A DNA stretch of 64,000 nt from Ecdyonurus torrentis. Lineage: Eukaryota > Arthropoda > Insecta > Ephemeroptera > Heptageniidae. The notes beneath the pieces are model-generated. The model was not told the DNA's origin. It saw only the letters and a program-made list of their open reading frames with translations, and did no database searches. How positions within the stretch are numbered: position 1 is the first letter of the stretch; every line of letters begins with the position of its first letter. The stretch covers positions 23,840,987 through 23,904,986 of the forward strand of contig OX439129.1 of the NCBI GenBank assembly GCA_949318235.1, in the 5' to 3' direction. The position numbers and the translations under genes are program-made. Below are positions 1 through 17,886 of this stretch, piece after piece.

Positions 1-293
1 AAAAGGTTAGTAAACAAATTCTATAAATCATAATTAAATATTATATTGTTAATATGTGCTTCCGGCTGAAAAGTCTTTGCTGTTATTAAATAATAATAAC
101 GCAAGTTTCTGTTCATATTAGATAACGTATAAGAAAACAAATCATTTTTATTGATTTCACCACGAAATTTTAAACAACAAGTTCTATGACATAAATTGTT
201 TTTGCTAACATTGTGATCTCAAATACGAGTATTGTTAAATGAAGTGTCAATTTTATTTTTTAGCTATCATAACAATTAATAGAAAACTATCAA

Positions 294-430
294 GCTGGAT
301 TCACATATTCTTGATTTTGCATAACACTTTGCGTAACAAAATTCAACAATACATTTTCATTGTTGAATTTTGTTATGCAAAGTGTTAGGCAAAAAGTTAT
401 GCAAAATCAATAATATATGTGAATACACCT
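294..430. mobile_element. Foldback MITE-like inverted repeat
   Basis: Two arms of about 55-65 bp form a near-perfect hairpin. GATTCACATAT, then TTGATTTTGCATAACACTTT and a run ending in ATTCAACAAT, on the left is mirrored on the right by ATTGTTGAAT through ATATGTGAAT. The spacer is only about 8 bases. The right arm carries a short insertion around 390-396. The outer ends read roughly GCTGGATTCAC and its mirror GTGAATACACC. No clear target duplication is visible. There is no coding capacity, so it is a non-autonomous element or a simple long hairpin. I cannot name the superfamily. Confidence 0.6.
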
Positions 431-443
431 TTCAATTTTCATA

Positions 444-748
444 TTAAAGGAATAGACCAGATAGTTACATAAATAACTTTAGATTGTCTCAAAACCCAAC
501 TGTAGCCCCTTAACAGTGATCAGAAAATTCGATTTAGGCAACCCGCACAACATTTTCATACTAATTCTAGCATGTTTCTGACGTCATAAACATGAATTTT
601 CACGCAAATTGCATACTTTACAGTGTTTTCACGCTCTCTCATGGGGCTACATTAACATTCTGGTAAAAATTATCATCAGTTTTGAAGATCCCATTTCGTG
701 TTTATTCATTAAAAAGCACATGTTGTTTTATGTGGTCTATTGCTTTAA
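444..748 (+). mobile_element. TTAA-flanked MITE, family 1, copy 1
   Basis: The element body is 448-744, with TTAA at 444-447 and again at 745-748. Termini are AGGAATAGACCAGA on the left and the mirror of AGCAATAGACCAC on the right. This copy lacks about 45 bp of the left subterminal region (the part with AAACACTTGATGGGA in other copies). The core holds an intact TGACGTCA palindrome at 579-586. It is homologous over nearly its whole length to copies at 28909, 46901, 49891, 51633 and 63268. TTAA duplication is typical of the piggyBac and Kolobok superfamilies. An AG terminus fits Kolobok somewhat better, but there is no transposase here to decide. The 72-codon open frame at 609-827 begins inside it and is not a gene. 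Confidence 0.88.
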
Positions 749-1574
749 TATTACTATTTTTTTTTGTACTTCTTTTTACGATGATATTGAAATTGATGAA
801 ATTGATGATATTAGTATTGAATTTTGATTTTTAATTTATTTTTTTAAATGATAAACTATATTAAATTGTAATGTAATTATAAAAGTTTAAATTACAACTA
901 ATATACAATTTATAATTAGTTTATAAGAGCTATACACAAATTAAAAGTGAAAATTATATTTATACTTAATTAAATAAATTAATTAATCTTTTAATCATAT
1001 GTTGTTAACAAATAATTATATGATAATAAAGAGACTGTGATTGTAACGTTTGTGTTTGACCTAGCGGGAGAAAGGGTGAAGAGGGGATCATTACAATGTA
1101 ATTAATGTCAGTAATACACGCTCCTACCCTTGTCAATGACCCCTAGTAGAACTTTCACATATGACCTCATAAACAATCACCTGCAGAATACATTATCATT
1201 GCCTTTAACGTAAAATTTAAGATATTAAAATATTGTTGTCTTTAACTTTACAATTACCTTCAACAATTATTGTAATAATGTATTGCATATTTGATTGTAA
1301 GGAGAGTGGAAATAAATAAAATTTGAATTTAAAATTTTGAATTCATGGTATTTTACTGAGAGTTATTATTATATATTTTAAGTTTTTTTAAATAAAAAGA
1401 GTGAAATTTTTACGTTTGCTTTTTCTAGCATTACGACATAGGTAAAAATCATTTATTGAGTTAAATATTTAGAGCTTACAAATAGATTCCTTTTTTTTTT
1501 TTACCAGAAATGTGTTAAAAATGCATCTATGCACTTTATTTTAAAAAAGCGTGTATCGTTGTTGAATACGCCAA
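749..1574. other. AT-rich non-coding stretch
   Basis: I see no gene. The stretch at 1030-1190 is more complex than its surroundings (GACCTAGCGGGAGAAAGG, then a homeodomain-like TAATTAATG site) and could be a regulatory element. Nothing in it is diagnostic. Confidence 0.4.
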
Positions 1575-1690
1575 CGCATGGAATGCTACCCGATTATTAA
1601 TGTATCTTGCAAGTTATACAGTCCATTGAACAGTAAAATTTTCTACCATATTCTATTACATTTCAATATCGTGCGAGTTTTACACTGAAT
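1575..1690 (+). repeat. Direct repeat, unit 1 (about 100 bp)
   Basis: This segment is repeated about 290 bp downstream at 1867-1965. Both contain GTATC(T/C)TG(C/A)AAGTTAT.CAG followed by CC(A/G)TTGAACAGTAAAATTTTCT. Similarity fades at the right end, where unit 2 has a deletion. A related short piece (GAAGTATCCTGTAGGTTATGCA) occurs near 25078-25099, suggesting a dispersed old repeat rather than a local duplication only. The family is not recognised. Confidence 0.65.
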
Positions 1691-1866
1691 ATTGTTCGGA
1701 ATTTGCAATACTTTTCTTTTGCATTCTTTTGACTAAATGCATATTGTGTACTTCACTTGATTTTTAAAAATATTGAAACCAATATAAATATAAAAGGTAT
1801 AAAATTAATAAATTCATGGTACGTAATAAAAATAATAATAAAAATACAAGAAAAGGAAAATGTACA

Positions 1867-1965
1867 GCATTGAAATCTATCGCGAAGGTATCCTGAAAGT
1901 TATGCAGCCCGTTGAACAGTAAAATTTTCTCCCGTATTCTAATACATGGGGAGTTTTGTGTAATG
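1867..1965 (+). repeat. Direct repeat, unit 2 (about 100 bp)
   Basis: This is the second unit of the repeat at 1575-1690. The shared block TTGAACAGTAAAATTTTCT is identical in both, with scattered substitutions elsewhere. No inverted termini or target duplications are visible. Confidence 0.65.
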
Positions 1966-2854
1966 TTATTTTTACCAAACGGTATTTAGTTTATGATATG
2001 ATTATAATATTTATACGTCTCTTATAATCACTAAAGTAGCAATTAAACTAAAAACCAATGTAAAGTTTGAAGAATTACTAAAATATTACTCTTGTTAATT
2101 AAATATTAAAAAAATAAAAAAAGTAATATTATCGCAAAATATTTTACATCATCAAATCATCTATTAAATGTTAGTAATTTAAGTATTGATTTAGAAAATT
2201 GAAATTAATATATAAAATAAATATTGTATTTTTTAATAAATGTTATAATAAAAAAAAACTTTTTGAAAGAAAGGTTAATTAAATTATTAGAAGCACCACT
2301 TTTGCTCTTTAGTTTCTTTACTTTCTTTAAGGCAAAAAGAGAATTCTTGGAAAGAGAATGGAGTGCCAAATATAGAAGAATCAGAGGCAACTTTGAGAGC
2401 GAAAGAGAGAGAGAAAGGGAGGTAAAAGTTAGCGTGCTTTCTGAAGCGTAAGGGGTTGATATTTGCTGGCCTAATGGTACGTACTATAGTCCTCGACACT
2501 TAAAATAGGATGTAATAATGCCATGAGGTAACCTTTGTTGTGATGAGCTCATAATATAACACCTATTTAACAAAGGTGATAATATTTAATTGTCTATAAT
2601 GGATAGTAGTTTTATCATAATTAGTTAAATCTAAAAAAAAAAGTTAAATTTGCTTTATTAATTTTCTGTAGTGATTTTAATTCTGCAAGAATTTTAGTAA
2701 ATCCTTTGTGGTCGTACAACAATTTAAACGATCCAGTAAAGAAAAAATTAAAATACCTTATATTTTTATATTTTACTGTGTATTCCAAATATGTGCTAAT
2801 TTCATGAATTATATATGTAGCTAGAAAATAACAATAATTGAAGATTAACTCTTA
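1966..2854. other. AT-rich non-coding stretch with paired HMG-type sites
   Basis: There is no gene. A short GA-rich patch lies at 2395-2420. At 2531-2539 ACCTTTGTT and at 2569-2577 its exact mirror AACAAAGGT form a 9-bp inverted pair that matches the Sox/TCF core (CTTTGT/ACAAAG). The open frames around 2205-2499 overlap on both strands with no recognisable protein. Confidence 0.4.
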
Positions 2855-3045
2855 CACACGGAAAAAAATAGATACGTGATAATTATGCTAGCATATTTTC
2901 AGCACAATTACAGCATAATTTATAATATACTACACAATTACTATATGTTACAATAGCATAAATATTATGTTGTAAAGCATAATTATTTGTAACATCACTT
3001 GTGCTACAAATGCAGCTTAAATTACGTAATTTATTCATTCGGTGC
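2855..3045 (+). mobile_element. CACGGA-type MITE, copy A
   Basis: This element of about 190 bp starts CACACGGAAAAAAATAGATA and ends in the mirror ATTCATTCGGTGC. Its interior (GTGATAATTATGCTAGC, TTTTCAGCACA, ATAAATATTATGTTGTA, AGCATAATTATTTGTA) matches the reverse complement of 40715-40931 along most of its length. The body is full of TATGC and GCATA repeats. No coding capacity is seen. Target duplication is not clear, so the superfamily is undetermined. Confidence 0.75.
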
Positions 3046-3234
3046 AAAAAGATAAATCAATTATGTTTTGAAACAGAAAATAAAATGAGCATACTTTTTG
3101 TGTAATCTATATTTTGTGAGGAAATGTTACTTTTATTATTAATTACATCCCTCCATTTTCACCACAATTCAAGTTCTCTTTTTTTTTTTTATTAATTAAA
3201 AAAAACATATTTATTTTGCATTGTTTTCAATGGC

Positions 3235-3275
<41 letters not shown>

Positions 3276-3884
3276 TCTTTAAGAAAAATTAACTTTACAC
3301 TATATAGTTTTTTATTCAAATAGAATTTCATTCTTCCATTTAAATTAATTTTTTTCAATTATTATTTATTAAGAATTTCTGCTGTTGTCATTAATTAATA
3401 CAATTAAAATTAATTGTTTTTATGAAATAATTTAATACACAATAAACACTTGAAAAGTAGATCAGTTTTAATTGAATTTAATACAAAGGAATGATATGAA
3501 TTATAACTTTTGTTTTATTGCATAAATATATATTATGCAGTTTATTATACATTGAGATTTCATTGTTGATTCAACGATGTCGTTAAAATACTAAACTACT
3601 CTATATATCAATAATAACATCATTAAAATGTTCAAAAATAAACACCGTATTAATGCTGATTTGCGTGATTTCAACTTAAAATTTTAATATAATTTTTTTA
3701 CAGCAATTGAGATATTTGCCACGATATTTTCATAATATACACTATGTTCCTGTTCAGATATTTAAAATATTCCCTCTTAACAAAATAATACGATATAAAT
3801 CGATTTTTAAACTTAATTTTATACAATAAATTATCTAGTTTGTGTATAATATTGACTAAATTTTTAGAAAAAAAACTGAGAGCT
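3046..3884. other. AT-rich non-coding stretch with long poly-T
   Basis: I see no gene here. The only distinct object is a run of about 37 T at 3237-3273. The 88-codon minus-strand frame at 3698-3964 runs into the GA microsatellite and codes low-complexity Ser-Leu, so it is rejected. Confidence 0.45.
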
Positions 3885-3898
3885 AGAGAGAGAGAGAG

Positions 3899-3954
<56 letters not shown>
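3885..3954. repeat. (AG)n microsatellite
   Basis: An almost pure AG array with one interruption (GAATGAG) near 3899. Confidence 0.97.
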
Positions 3955-3956
<2 letters not shown>

Positions 3957-4025
3957 GTTGACATGGAATACTAATTGGTCTTTCAAAGTACGCTTATAAC
4001 AAGTTAATGTAAAATATACGTTGCT

Positions 4026-4047
4026 ATGTAGGTAGGTAGGTAGGTAT
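4026..4047. repeat. (GTAG)n short tetranucleotide array
   Basis: About five tandem copies of the tetranucleotide GTAG. Confidence 0.9.
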
Positions 4048-4125
4048 ATATTATACGTATTTTATGGGTGCGCTCCATATCCCAAATTTAATGAACATCA
4101 CCAGGTCTCAAGTGCCAGGCATCAG

Positions 4126-4167
<42 letters not shown>

Positions 4168-4180
4168 TCTCTTCCTCTCT
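4126..4180. repeat. (CT)n microsatellite
   Basis: A pure CT tract to about 4163, then degenerate CTCTTC units. The Ser-Leu frame at 4064-4249 is a by-product of it. Confidence 0.97.
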
Positions 4181-5156
4181 TGTTTCCCAACTCTATTTTA
4201 TACCAAATGCAAAAGAAAGACAAGTCATTTCAAATTTAAGGTAACCTAAATAAAAAAAAATGAAAGAAAAGAAATAATAAAGAATACAACTATGAAAAAA
4301 AAAAACTTTCCACTTGAAGGAGAAATTAAATTGAAATAAATCATAATCCAATGCGTGTTATAGAATGTTGCAGCTTAGATACGTAATTCATTTTTCACTG
4401 TTGTCATAAAAAATGAGAGAAAAATATTATAAGGACTAATTTATTTTTAGCTTTTTATTTTTAATGCACAACTCGAATACTATTTGTTTGATGGATTTAA
4501 ATTAAAAAAATAAATTATAATAACTTAAAAATTGCTGTAGTAATAGTTTAAAGTAATCATATATTTTTATATACCCAAGGTACAAAATTCTTTTATATTT
4601 TAATACTAAAACCTTTTTTTTTTTTTTTTTTTTACATGGAAGACATAATGTTTAAAATTTATACTTTACATTCTATGTAAATTTTTGTGTTAAAAGCATG
4701 TCATCAGAAAATTATACAGTATGCAAATTTAATAATATTATGATTAAAATGACATCGTGGTAGTATACGTAAATAAAGAACATTTTACAGGTAGTAAATT
4801 TACAGAGAATTTTGTTATGTATATTATAAAGTTATAAGAAATATAAATTCTTTTAGGACTAAAAATAAAGTAGTAATTTAAATCATTCAGATTATCTCTA
4901 ATCTCATCAATATTTTCAGCATATTTTTATTTATGAAATTGTAGGAAATTATCATAGACATCCATATGTTTTTGTGCATTTTTTTATTTTTATTATTATT
5001 ATTATTTTTTTTTTTTTTGCAATTGAAATAAATAAATAAAAAGTTTATATATAATTTATTATATGTTGATAATTCTTGAGTAATTGTCGTGATATTGAGT
5101 TATGCAATGGAACAGTGATAAAATTACATTATAATGTATAGTGTACGTATATAATA
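4181..5156. other. AT-rich non-coding stretch
   Basis: There are only AT-rich sequence and poly-T runs (near 4614-4633 and 5006-5018). No supported feature is seen. Confidence 0.4.
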
Positions 5157-5163
5157 TTCTCTC

Positions 5164-5230
<67 letters not shown>

Positions 5231-5240
5231 GCTCTCTCTT
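5157..5240. repeat. (CT)n microsatellite
   Basis: A CT array, nearly pure between 5167 and 5225, with GTCTCGCTCTC decay at the right end. Confidence 0.97.
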
Positions 5241-5511
5241 ATGTTATATCAATTAGTAACTATAATTGAAGCAGAATGATGCTGTACTATAAAGAACAAT
5301 AACGCAAAAAAAGTAGTGATTAATGTTTCAAACTAACAGTATAATATATATTTTCAAGCTGATTACAAGATCTCTATAAGAAAATTATTTATTTTACAGT
5401 TCTGCCATTAAAACTTTCAGCAGAATTTTTTTAAAAGATACACAAAACTACTCTTAATGTTTTATCACGTATAAAGCTATAAAATATCGAATTGCTTTTT
5501 ACATTAGACAC

Positions 5512-7850
<2,339 letters not shown>

Positions 7851-7875
7851 TATATATATATATATATATATATAT
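7851..7875. repeat. (TA)n short microsatellite
   Basis: A perfect TA array of about 25 bp. Confidence 0.97.
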
Positions 7876-8005
7876 CAAGGCTTTAGAAAATGAAAAGGTA
7901 ACACAATGTTACTTGCTTAACATATATAATGCTATTTATGTAACATAAAAGAAAAATAAATAAAAGGAATCAAATTATATGCTTTTAAAAGTGATTCAAT
8001 GAAAA

Positions 8006-8157
<152 letters not shown>

Positions 8158-8308
8158 TTATTTCCATGAACATAACAGTATATTTTTATAGAATATAAGC
8201 CAATTTTTTTGTTAGATAAGATCCTAAAAGTGAGAAATAAAGGTGACATAAATAATAATTTAATTAGCTGTGCTATTAAAAAAATATTTGCATATATACA
8301 TACATATG

Positions 8309-9530
<1,222 letters not shown>

Positions 9531-9727
9531 CTAAAGCAAGCTAAAATCAGCAAGCCGCAGGGTTTATAACCATTATTATCGACTCCCGAGTGACACCTCA
9601 CGCTTCAATTGTGCTTGATATATTCATGAGCACACATTGGCCGCCACTGCTACCGCATTTTGTTACGTATACGGTGTCACTAACTCTAGTGTTCGTATTA
9701 TAAACTGCTGATTTGACTTGTTTCATA
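9531..9727. mobile_element. Diverged foldback element (inverted-repeat pair)
   Basis: CAAGCTAAAATCAGCA with GTTTATAA on the left is mirrored on the right: the right end read on the minus strand gives CAAGTCAAATCAGCA then GTTTATAA. An inner pair (GAGTGACACC against TTAGTGACACC on the minus strand) keeps the same order. The arms are imperfect and the centre (TGGCCGCCACTGCTACCGC) is GC-richer than the surroundings. It is most likely an old foldback MITE. A structured regulatory element is the alternative. Confidence 0.55.
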
Positions 9728-10083
9728 TATCCCTCTCCTACCTCATAACCACCCCCTCATCCTCTCACCCATAGAGGCTTTTCACTCTAATATCACTAAA
9801 CCAGATCATTAGGTTTCACTTGTACACTACTATATTATATAATATATTATCACCTGTATTATAATCCTACTAATAAAATTTATCATTTTTTTTATAACAT
9901 TTTAGGTAATATGGTAATTTATATTTTATGATGTTTTTGTAGATTTCAACTTCATACGTCATAGAAGCATACATCACGTGCATGATTAACATAATATTAT
10001 GGATTTGTTTCATTACTTCTACAAACATAATATAATATTAAGTAAATGTCTCAAAAATATAACAAATCTTTCTTACGTGATGT

Positions 10084-10085
<2 letters not shown>
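9728..10085. other. Non-coding stretch, C-rich then AT-rich
   Basis: CT and C-rich sequence lies at 9728-9790 (CCTCATAACCACCCCCTCAT) and the remainder is AT-rich. No gene seen. Confidence 0.35.

Positions 10086-10154
<69 letters not shown>
10086..10154. repeat. (AC)n microsatellite, about 69 bp
   Basis: A perfect AC array and the longest AC tract in the window. The Thr-His and Cys-Val frames are artefacts. Confidence 0.98.
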
Positions 10155-10156
<2 letters not shown>

Positions 10157-10474
10157 CTTGAATGAAAACGAAAAACTCGTAAAAAAATTTATGAAGGAAA
10201 TTAAATAAATATTTTGAATGAATAAAAACTACCATGATTGACGTTAAAACAATCAATTTTATCAAATAAAAATTTTATAACAAAAGTAAACAACAAAAGA
10301 CATGTTATATTATTTAATGATTTGAAACGTTTAAAATTATTAATTTATACAACAATAACATAAACGTAAATTCCAATCGGATTTGTCATACACCACGTAC
10401 AGCTCAATAATTTGGTGTTATGTCCAACTGTCAATGTGTCAGTCATAAGCTTTTAGTCCTTATGAATAATGCAA

Positions 10475-10478
<4 letters not shown>

Positions 10479-10534
<56 letters not shown>
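10479..10534. repeat. (TC)n microsatellite
   Basis: A perfect TC array followed by ATACACACATAAACACTC. Confidence 0.98.
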
Positions 10535-10537
<3 letters not shown>

Positions 10538-11892
10538 CACACATAAACACTCACAATATGATTTCCTTCATACATATAACATAAAACAGTAGAGACAAAA
10601 TATATTCTGTAAAACTTAAAGACTTTATTTATTTATTACAATAAAATAATACTATGTAGTATTTTTGTAATAAAAATTTAAATTAAATAAAATCCAAAAC
10701 AGATGTATAATATAATACGTATTGTGAATTGAAATGAATAACTAATTGAATAAACTTAATGATATTTTAAATATAATTATATTGTAATACTCTGCTTTCT
10801 CTCTGTAATTGCGTATTGTGTTTCATGAGATATTTTCTTCAGCTTTTTAGCATATAAAAAAATATTTTCCAAACAATGTGCTTTTTTTTTTTTTTTTTTT
10901 TTTATATTTTTGCTTTTAAAGTCATAGCTTTTATAAGATGTTATAACGTATATTATGTAACATATTTATTCTTTTTTTTTTTTAGATAATTATATAACTT
11001 TGTTACATGCTTAAAATAAAATATTTTATAAGCAGCATTGCAAAAATATCTTTTTATAAGTATGATAAATACAAACTCAATAAAAAAGTAAAAGCCATTT
11101 ATTATAGAGAATTATATATACTTATAAAAATAAATAGTATTATTTGCATGTAATATTAATAATAATAATACACTTTTTAAGCAATTTTTTTTTATTTTTT
11201 TAAATAATATAATATAAAAAGATATCATCGTTTAAATTGAGAAATATTATTATATCAAGCTATGAAAAATATAACGAGAGAAGTAAAATAGACTCTATAA
11301 GAATTTGGGCCTGAGAAGGATGCCTTTTTCTTCTTATTACAATTAATTTGATATTCAATTATTATTATCTTTCTCTCTTGTGTAACTTTACTTGTTCTAC
11401 TTTTACAATTAGTCAAAGTAAACTTAAGTCTTTTGCTTACAACTTGTATTCTACGTTTTCTAATATTAAGTAAGAAGTTTATTATGATTTATGGGTATTT
11501 AAAAGACAGCAAGCAGAAGAAGAAAAAGAAGGAAATTAAGTTTGAGATTGTGTCCTTATATATTTATATAAAAATAAGAATAATAAAACTTTAGTTGAGA
11601 TTTTTTTTTTTTTTAATTTTATCCCTTCTTATATTATTATAACTTGTTGCAAAAGTAAACATAAACAAATTTTTATATATTTTTTCTTTTCATTTCATTT
11701 TTTTCTTTTCTATTTTACATTACACTTATGCAAACAAACAATAACAAAAATATAAAACTTTTTTCTTAAATATTATAATACAGAAAATTTCTGAGATGAA
11801 TAAAGTTTTAATCTTTTTTTTTTTTTTTTTTTTTTACGTTAGGGTACAAAAAAGTATTTAAATGAGTTTCTTAGTTTTATATTCCCTACAAA

Positions 11893-11923
<31 letters not shown>

Positions 11924-12563
11924 CTCACTAGGATGAATAGAATGTAAGTGCAGTAGAAAAAGATAGGAAGAGAAAAGAGAGGACATCATTTCAAAGGTAT
12001 TTTCATACAGAAAAATCATTAAAGATGAATTTTTTATAGCTTGATGCATTATTTATGAGGATAACATTTTTTCAAAACATTAAACCTCTTATATATCTAA
12101 TGTTATAAACAACTATTAAAAGTTCTTTCCTTTCTTTCTTTTTCCTTATTTTTTTTATTATTATTACTTTTAGGTAGATTATCTTTAATCTCAAAGAAAT
12201 GATTATTATATGTAAATGAAAGTTATGAAACATCATTATTTTATATTATGTCAAATAATAATAATGATAAAAACACTTGGTACTTTTCAAATTTAACTTT
12301 AATCCATTCAATTAAGACCCCCAGCGAAATAATACAGACTTTCATGATCTAACACATTATATTATAATCTGAAATTGATCAATTAAATATATCAGATCAA
12401 ACAATATTCCTTTCTTAGAAGGCTATAAAACTATGAATTAAATATACGAGTATAAAAATAATTTTAAAAATATTTCACACTAAATGTATAGAGTTTTATG
12501 GCCCAGTATGAACTAGCTTTTAATGTTAAAATATAGTTATGGTTATTTAGAACTTTTGTTATT

Positions 12564-12607
<44 letters not shown>

Positions 12608-13255
12608 AAAGCTATTAATTATAAAACCAGAAAAAAATGGGCCTGATTCATGAGATTTGCGGTCCATATTTTATTTTATCATTTTGTATGTAAAAATAAA
12701 TAATACTTCAGTAACCTGACATGAACTTTTGTTTTTAAACTACGTGCACCATACAATGGTCAAAATGTGCTTGCAAAAAAACAAAACCTCAATACTACAA
12801 TGATTGCACTAGTAATAACAATTATTTATGTATATATGTACAATAAGGTTCATAAGTTACACAAAATTAAATCTAATAATATTTTACCAACAATTTTAAC
12901 TTAAATAATATATTTGTAGTAAATTTTGAAACTATTACACGTATATCTTGTGTTTAATAATGACTTCAAAATAGTCTCTGAATACAAACAATTTTATGCT
13001 AATGTTGAGAGAAAACTAAAAAAAAAAAAAAAAAAAAAGCATTAAAAACTTTGTACAGTTATTGTGCACATAACGCTTTGCAACTTGTTTTTATAAATCA
13101 TAAAACTTTCTAGAGAAGTTTAGTTTGTTGAACGTGTTATGATTGTAATTATACTTTTAGTTGGTGCAAAGGAACACTTTCCTCTGAAGGTGTTGGAAAA
13201 TACTCAAGGTAATCGTTAAACTCTAATGCTATCCAATAATATCACATATCACTGG

Positions 13256-13258
<3 letters not shown>
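10535..13258. other. AT-rich non-coding stretch
   Basis: No gene. It contains a CT patch at 11893-11927 (minus strand GA), T runs near 10881-10903 and 11814-11835, and A runs at 12571-12594 and 12596-12610. The open frames at 11858-12049 and 12464-12667 are low complexity. Confidence 0.4.
11893..11927. repeat. (CT)n imperfect microsatellite
   Basis: A CT array with TTTCTCG interruption. Confidence 0.93.

Positions 13259-13315
<57 letters not shown>
13259..13315. repeat. (TA)n microsatellite
   Basis: A perfect TA array of about 57 bp. Confidence 0.98.
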
Positions 13316-15249
<1,934 letters not shown>

Positions 15250-15505
15250 CTGTATATAAGCATACATATTCATTTATATATTGAATTTTTTTTAAATAAA
15301 ATAATCATAATGATATAAAATATTAATTAAAATTATTAATAAAAGCTTTAAAAAAAATAATAATAATAAAAAAACAATGAAATATATTTTGCAACATTTG
15401 ATGAGAATGAATTATATTCATTATACAAATGAAGTAGTAAAATTTATTGTAATATCCTCCGTCTGTTTAGTACATGACTAAAATATACATTATTTAATCA
15501 AATAG

Positions 15506-15528
15506 AGTGAGAGAGAGAGAGAGAGAGA
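15506..15528. repeat. (GA)n short microsatellite
   Basis: A perfect GA array. Confidence 0.95.
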
Positions 15529-16087
15529 TAAATAAAATTATTTACAACAGTAATATACATCGAGAAAATTACAACAACAATTAATACAAATAGCAATTAT
15601 AGCAATTTTATATCTAAATGTAAAATAATACCTACAATTTACACTCACACACAAAAATTAGTCGATAAAAAAACACATATCACTTACAATTTTCTCTTCA
15701 TTTGAAATAGGGGATTTTTATATTATTAATAACGTTCAATTACAATCGATAATGATTTTTTTTGAAAACTACAATACATTTCAAGTTAATATTCTGTATC
15801 TATTCATGTATTAATGAATGAAATACCTTTTTATACGTTGTGTTACAGATATATAATATCTGTTAAAATATAATGTGAAAATATCAGAGCTTAATAATTG
15901 ATATCAACGTATCATTTTAGTAAATATGACGAGGCACTTAATATTATGCGTACATGAAAGTTATAAATCCACATTTTCATTAATATATAACAAAGGAGAA
16001 GAGGAATACAGTAGACATATATAGCGTAGAAAGTAATTGAGTTAATGTTAAACTGCCACTACCATCGTATATTATATAAAATCAAAT

Positions 16088-16112
16088 TCTCTCTCTCTCT
16101 CTCTCTCTCTCT
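16088..16112. repeat. (TC)n short microsatellite
   Basis: A perfect TC array. Confidence 0.95.
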
Positions 16113-17886
16113 TATAGTCACTACTACTTCTCCTCTCATTTAAAATTAAGATTGACATTCTTATGAACTAAAAAATTTACAAAATATAAAGTGAAATCAC
16201 ATTAAAATCATTGAAGTGAACAATTATTCTATATTTTATACTTTGGGGAAAAAAAGCATGTCACTTTATAACAATGACATTTTTTATTATTATTTCAAAA
16301 AAAAAAAAAAAAAAAAAAAAAAATGGTAAATAGATTATAATATAAACTATAATTTATTACAGCTTGAAACTTTATACTTAAATCATATTTAATCAAAATT
16401 ATAGCATGTTTTAAAATATATTCAAGTTAGTTATGAAATTTATATATTACAGGATGAAACTTTAGATTCATTGCTTGTCAGATATCTTATTGATTTAAAA
16501 TATAAGAATAAATTATAAAATAAATTTTCAATGTCTATACGTACTTACATTAATAAGCGTACAATATGTATCATAAAAAATATTTATTCTATACGATCTT
16601 ACGGAAATATCAATACAAAGCTATATAATTCCATTTTTATTTATAATAAAAATTATATTTATTTAATAATTTCTACTTAAAATTTAAAAATTTTATTTGT
16701 AATTTAGTAGTAATTTAATTATTAAGACATTCTGTGCAAAAATATAATGAACCAACCGAGAAGGCTATGACTTGGTTGGATTTTGTAAAATTGTGTGTTT
16801 AAAAAAAAATAATAATAATGTATTGTATGAATCTGCAATCTGCGCGTTTGTAATTTGAATAACCTTCGAAAGCTAATATTCTACAAAGCAATAGAAAGTC
16901 TGTTTGACTATTTCCTTTTTATTATATTAACAATGGGGACTATGTGGTTTACAATACAAAACAATGAAGTGAAATTGAGAAGATAGCCACACCACAGATT
17001 CATTATAAATTAATTGTACACTTAAAATGCTACTTTAGTGTTGGATATACGTATGTGTACATACATGGCAAAAAACCAACAATTAGCTCTACATTATAAT
17101 ATAGAGGTTAATTTTCGTATGTATGAGTTAACGTTGAAAATAATTTACTAATTTAAGTACTTTTTATTTTATTGTGCTTTCTTTTATGTTTTTAAATCCA
17201 CTTAATATTTATGAAATCAGTGACATCATTAATAAATAGGCTTGATATGTTAATTGATTTAACCACAACTATAAAACATTGAAATTTCTTTTCCTTTAAG
17301 ATATCGTACATGGAAAAACGGGACTTAAGAGTTAACAAGGTTATCTCAATTTCACTCTTTAGCAAAATGTCTTTTTACTACAAAAAATTAAAAGTAGATT
17401 ACATTATCTTACAACATAATAAAACAAGAGACATTAAATAACGTTACGGTTACAGCACAATTTCTCAATTCTCTTTTTTTTCCGTGTAATTTTCTTTAAA
17501 ATGAGGTTTAAGAAGACTCGCAATAAGCTATGATAAAGCATTAATTAAGTACAGAAAATGTCAAGTACCCTTATTTTGTCTTTTGTTTTCACGAACTTAT
17601 CATTATTTCATTTATCGGCTTATCCCCTATTAAAAATCTTTATACTTTCCTCACAGCATGCAGTACACATTTATTAAGTCGTAATTCGTTTTCAAATATA
17701 TATATATATATATTTTGTAGAAGAAAAGAAAAATCAATAAGAATGTGCTGAAATAGAAAATAAAAATAGCTGCAAGCATAACCACCTGCATTTTATCACT
17801 TTAGTCGCTAGTATTCAAGTCTCCCAAAGTAAGGAGATAACGTACGTGTATTATGTAGTAGAAATTTACCACGTATAAGGTAATTA
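16113..17886. other. AT-rich non-coding stretch
   Basis: No gene. It includes an A run at about 16299-16323 and an imperfect hairpin at 16751-16780 (ACCAACCGAG against CTTGGTTGGA). A short TA tract lies at 17697-17713. Confidence 0.4.

Noticed and set aside
609..827. Similar short frames containing FEDPISCLFIKKHMLFYVVY at 609 and 63430, and frames at 47071 and 49919
   Set aside because: They lie inside copies of the TTAA MITE; similarity reflects the shared transposon, and the frames differ in length and are broken between copies.
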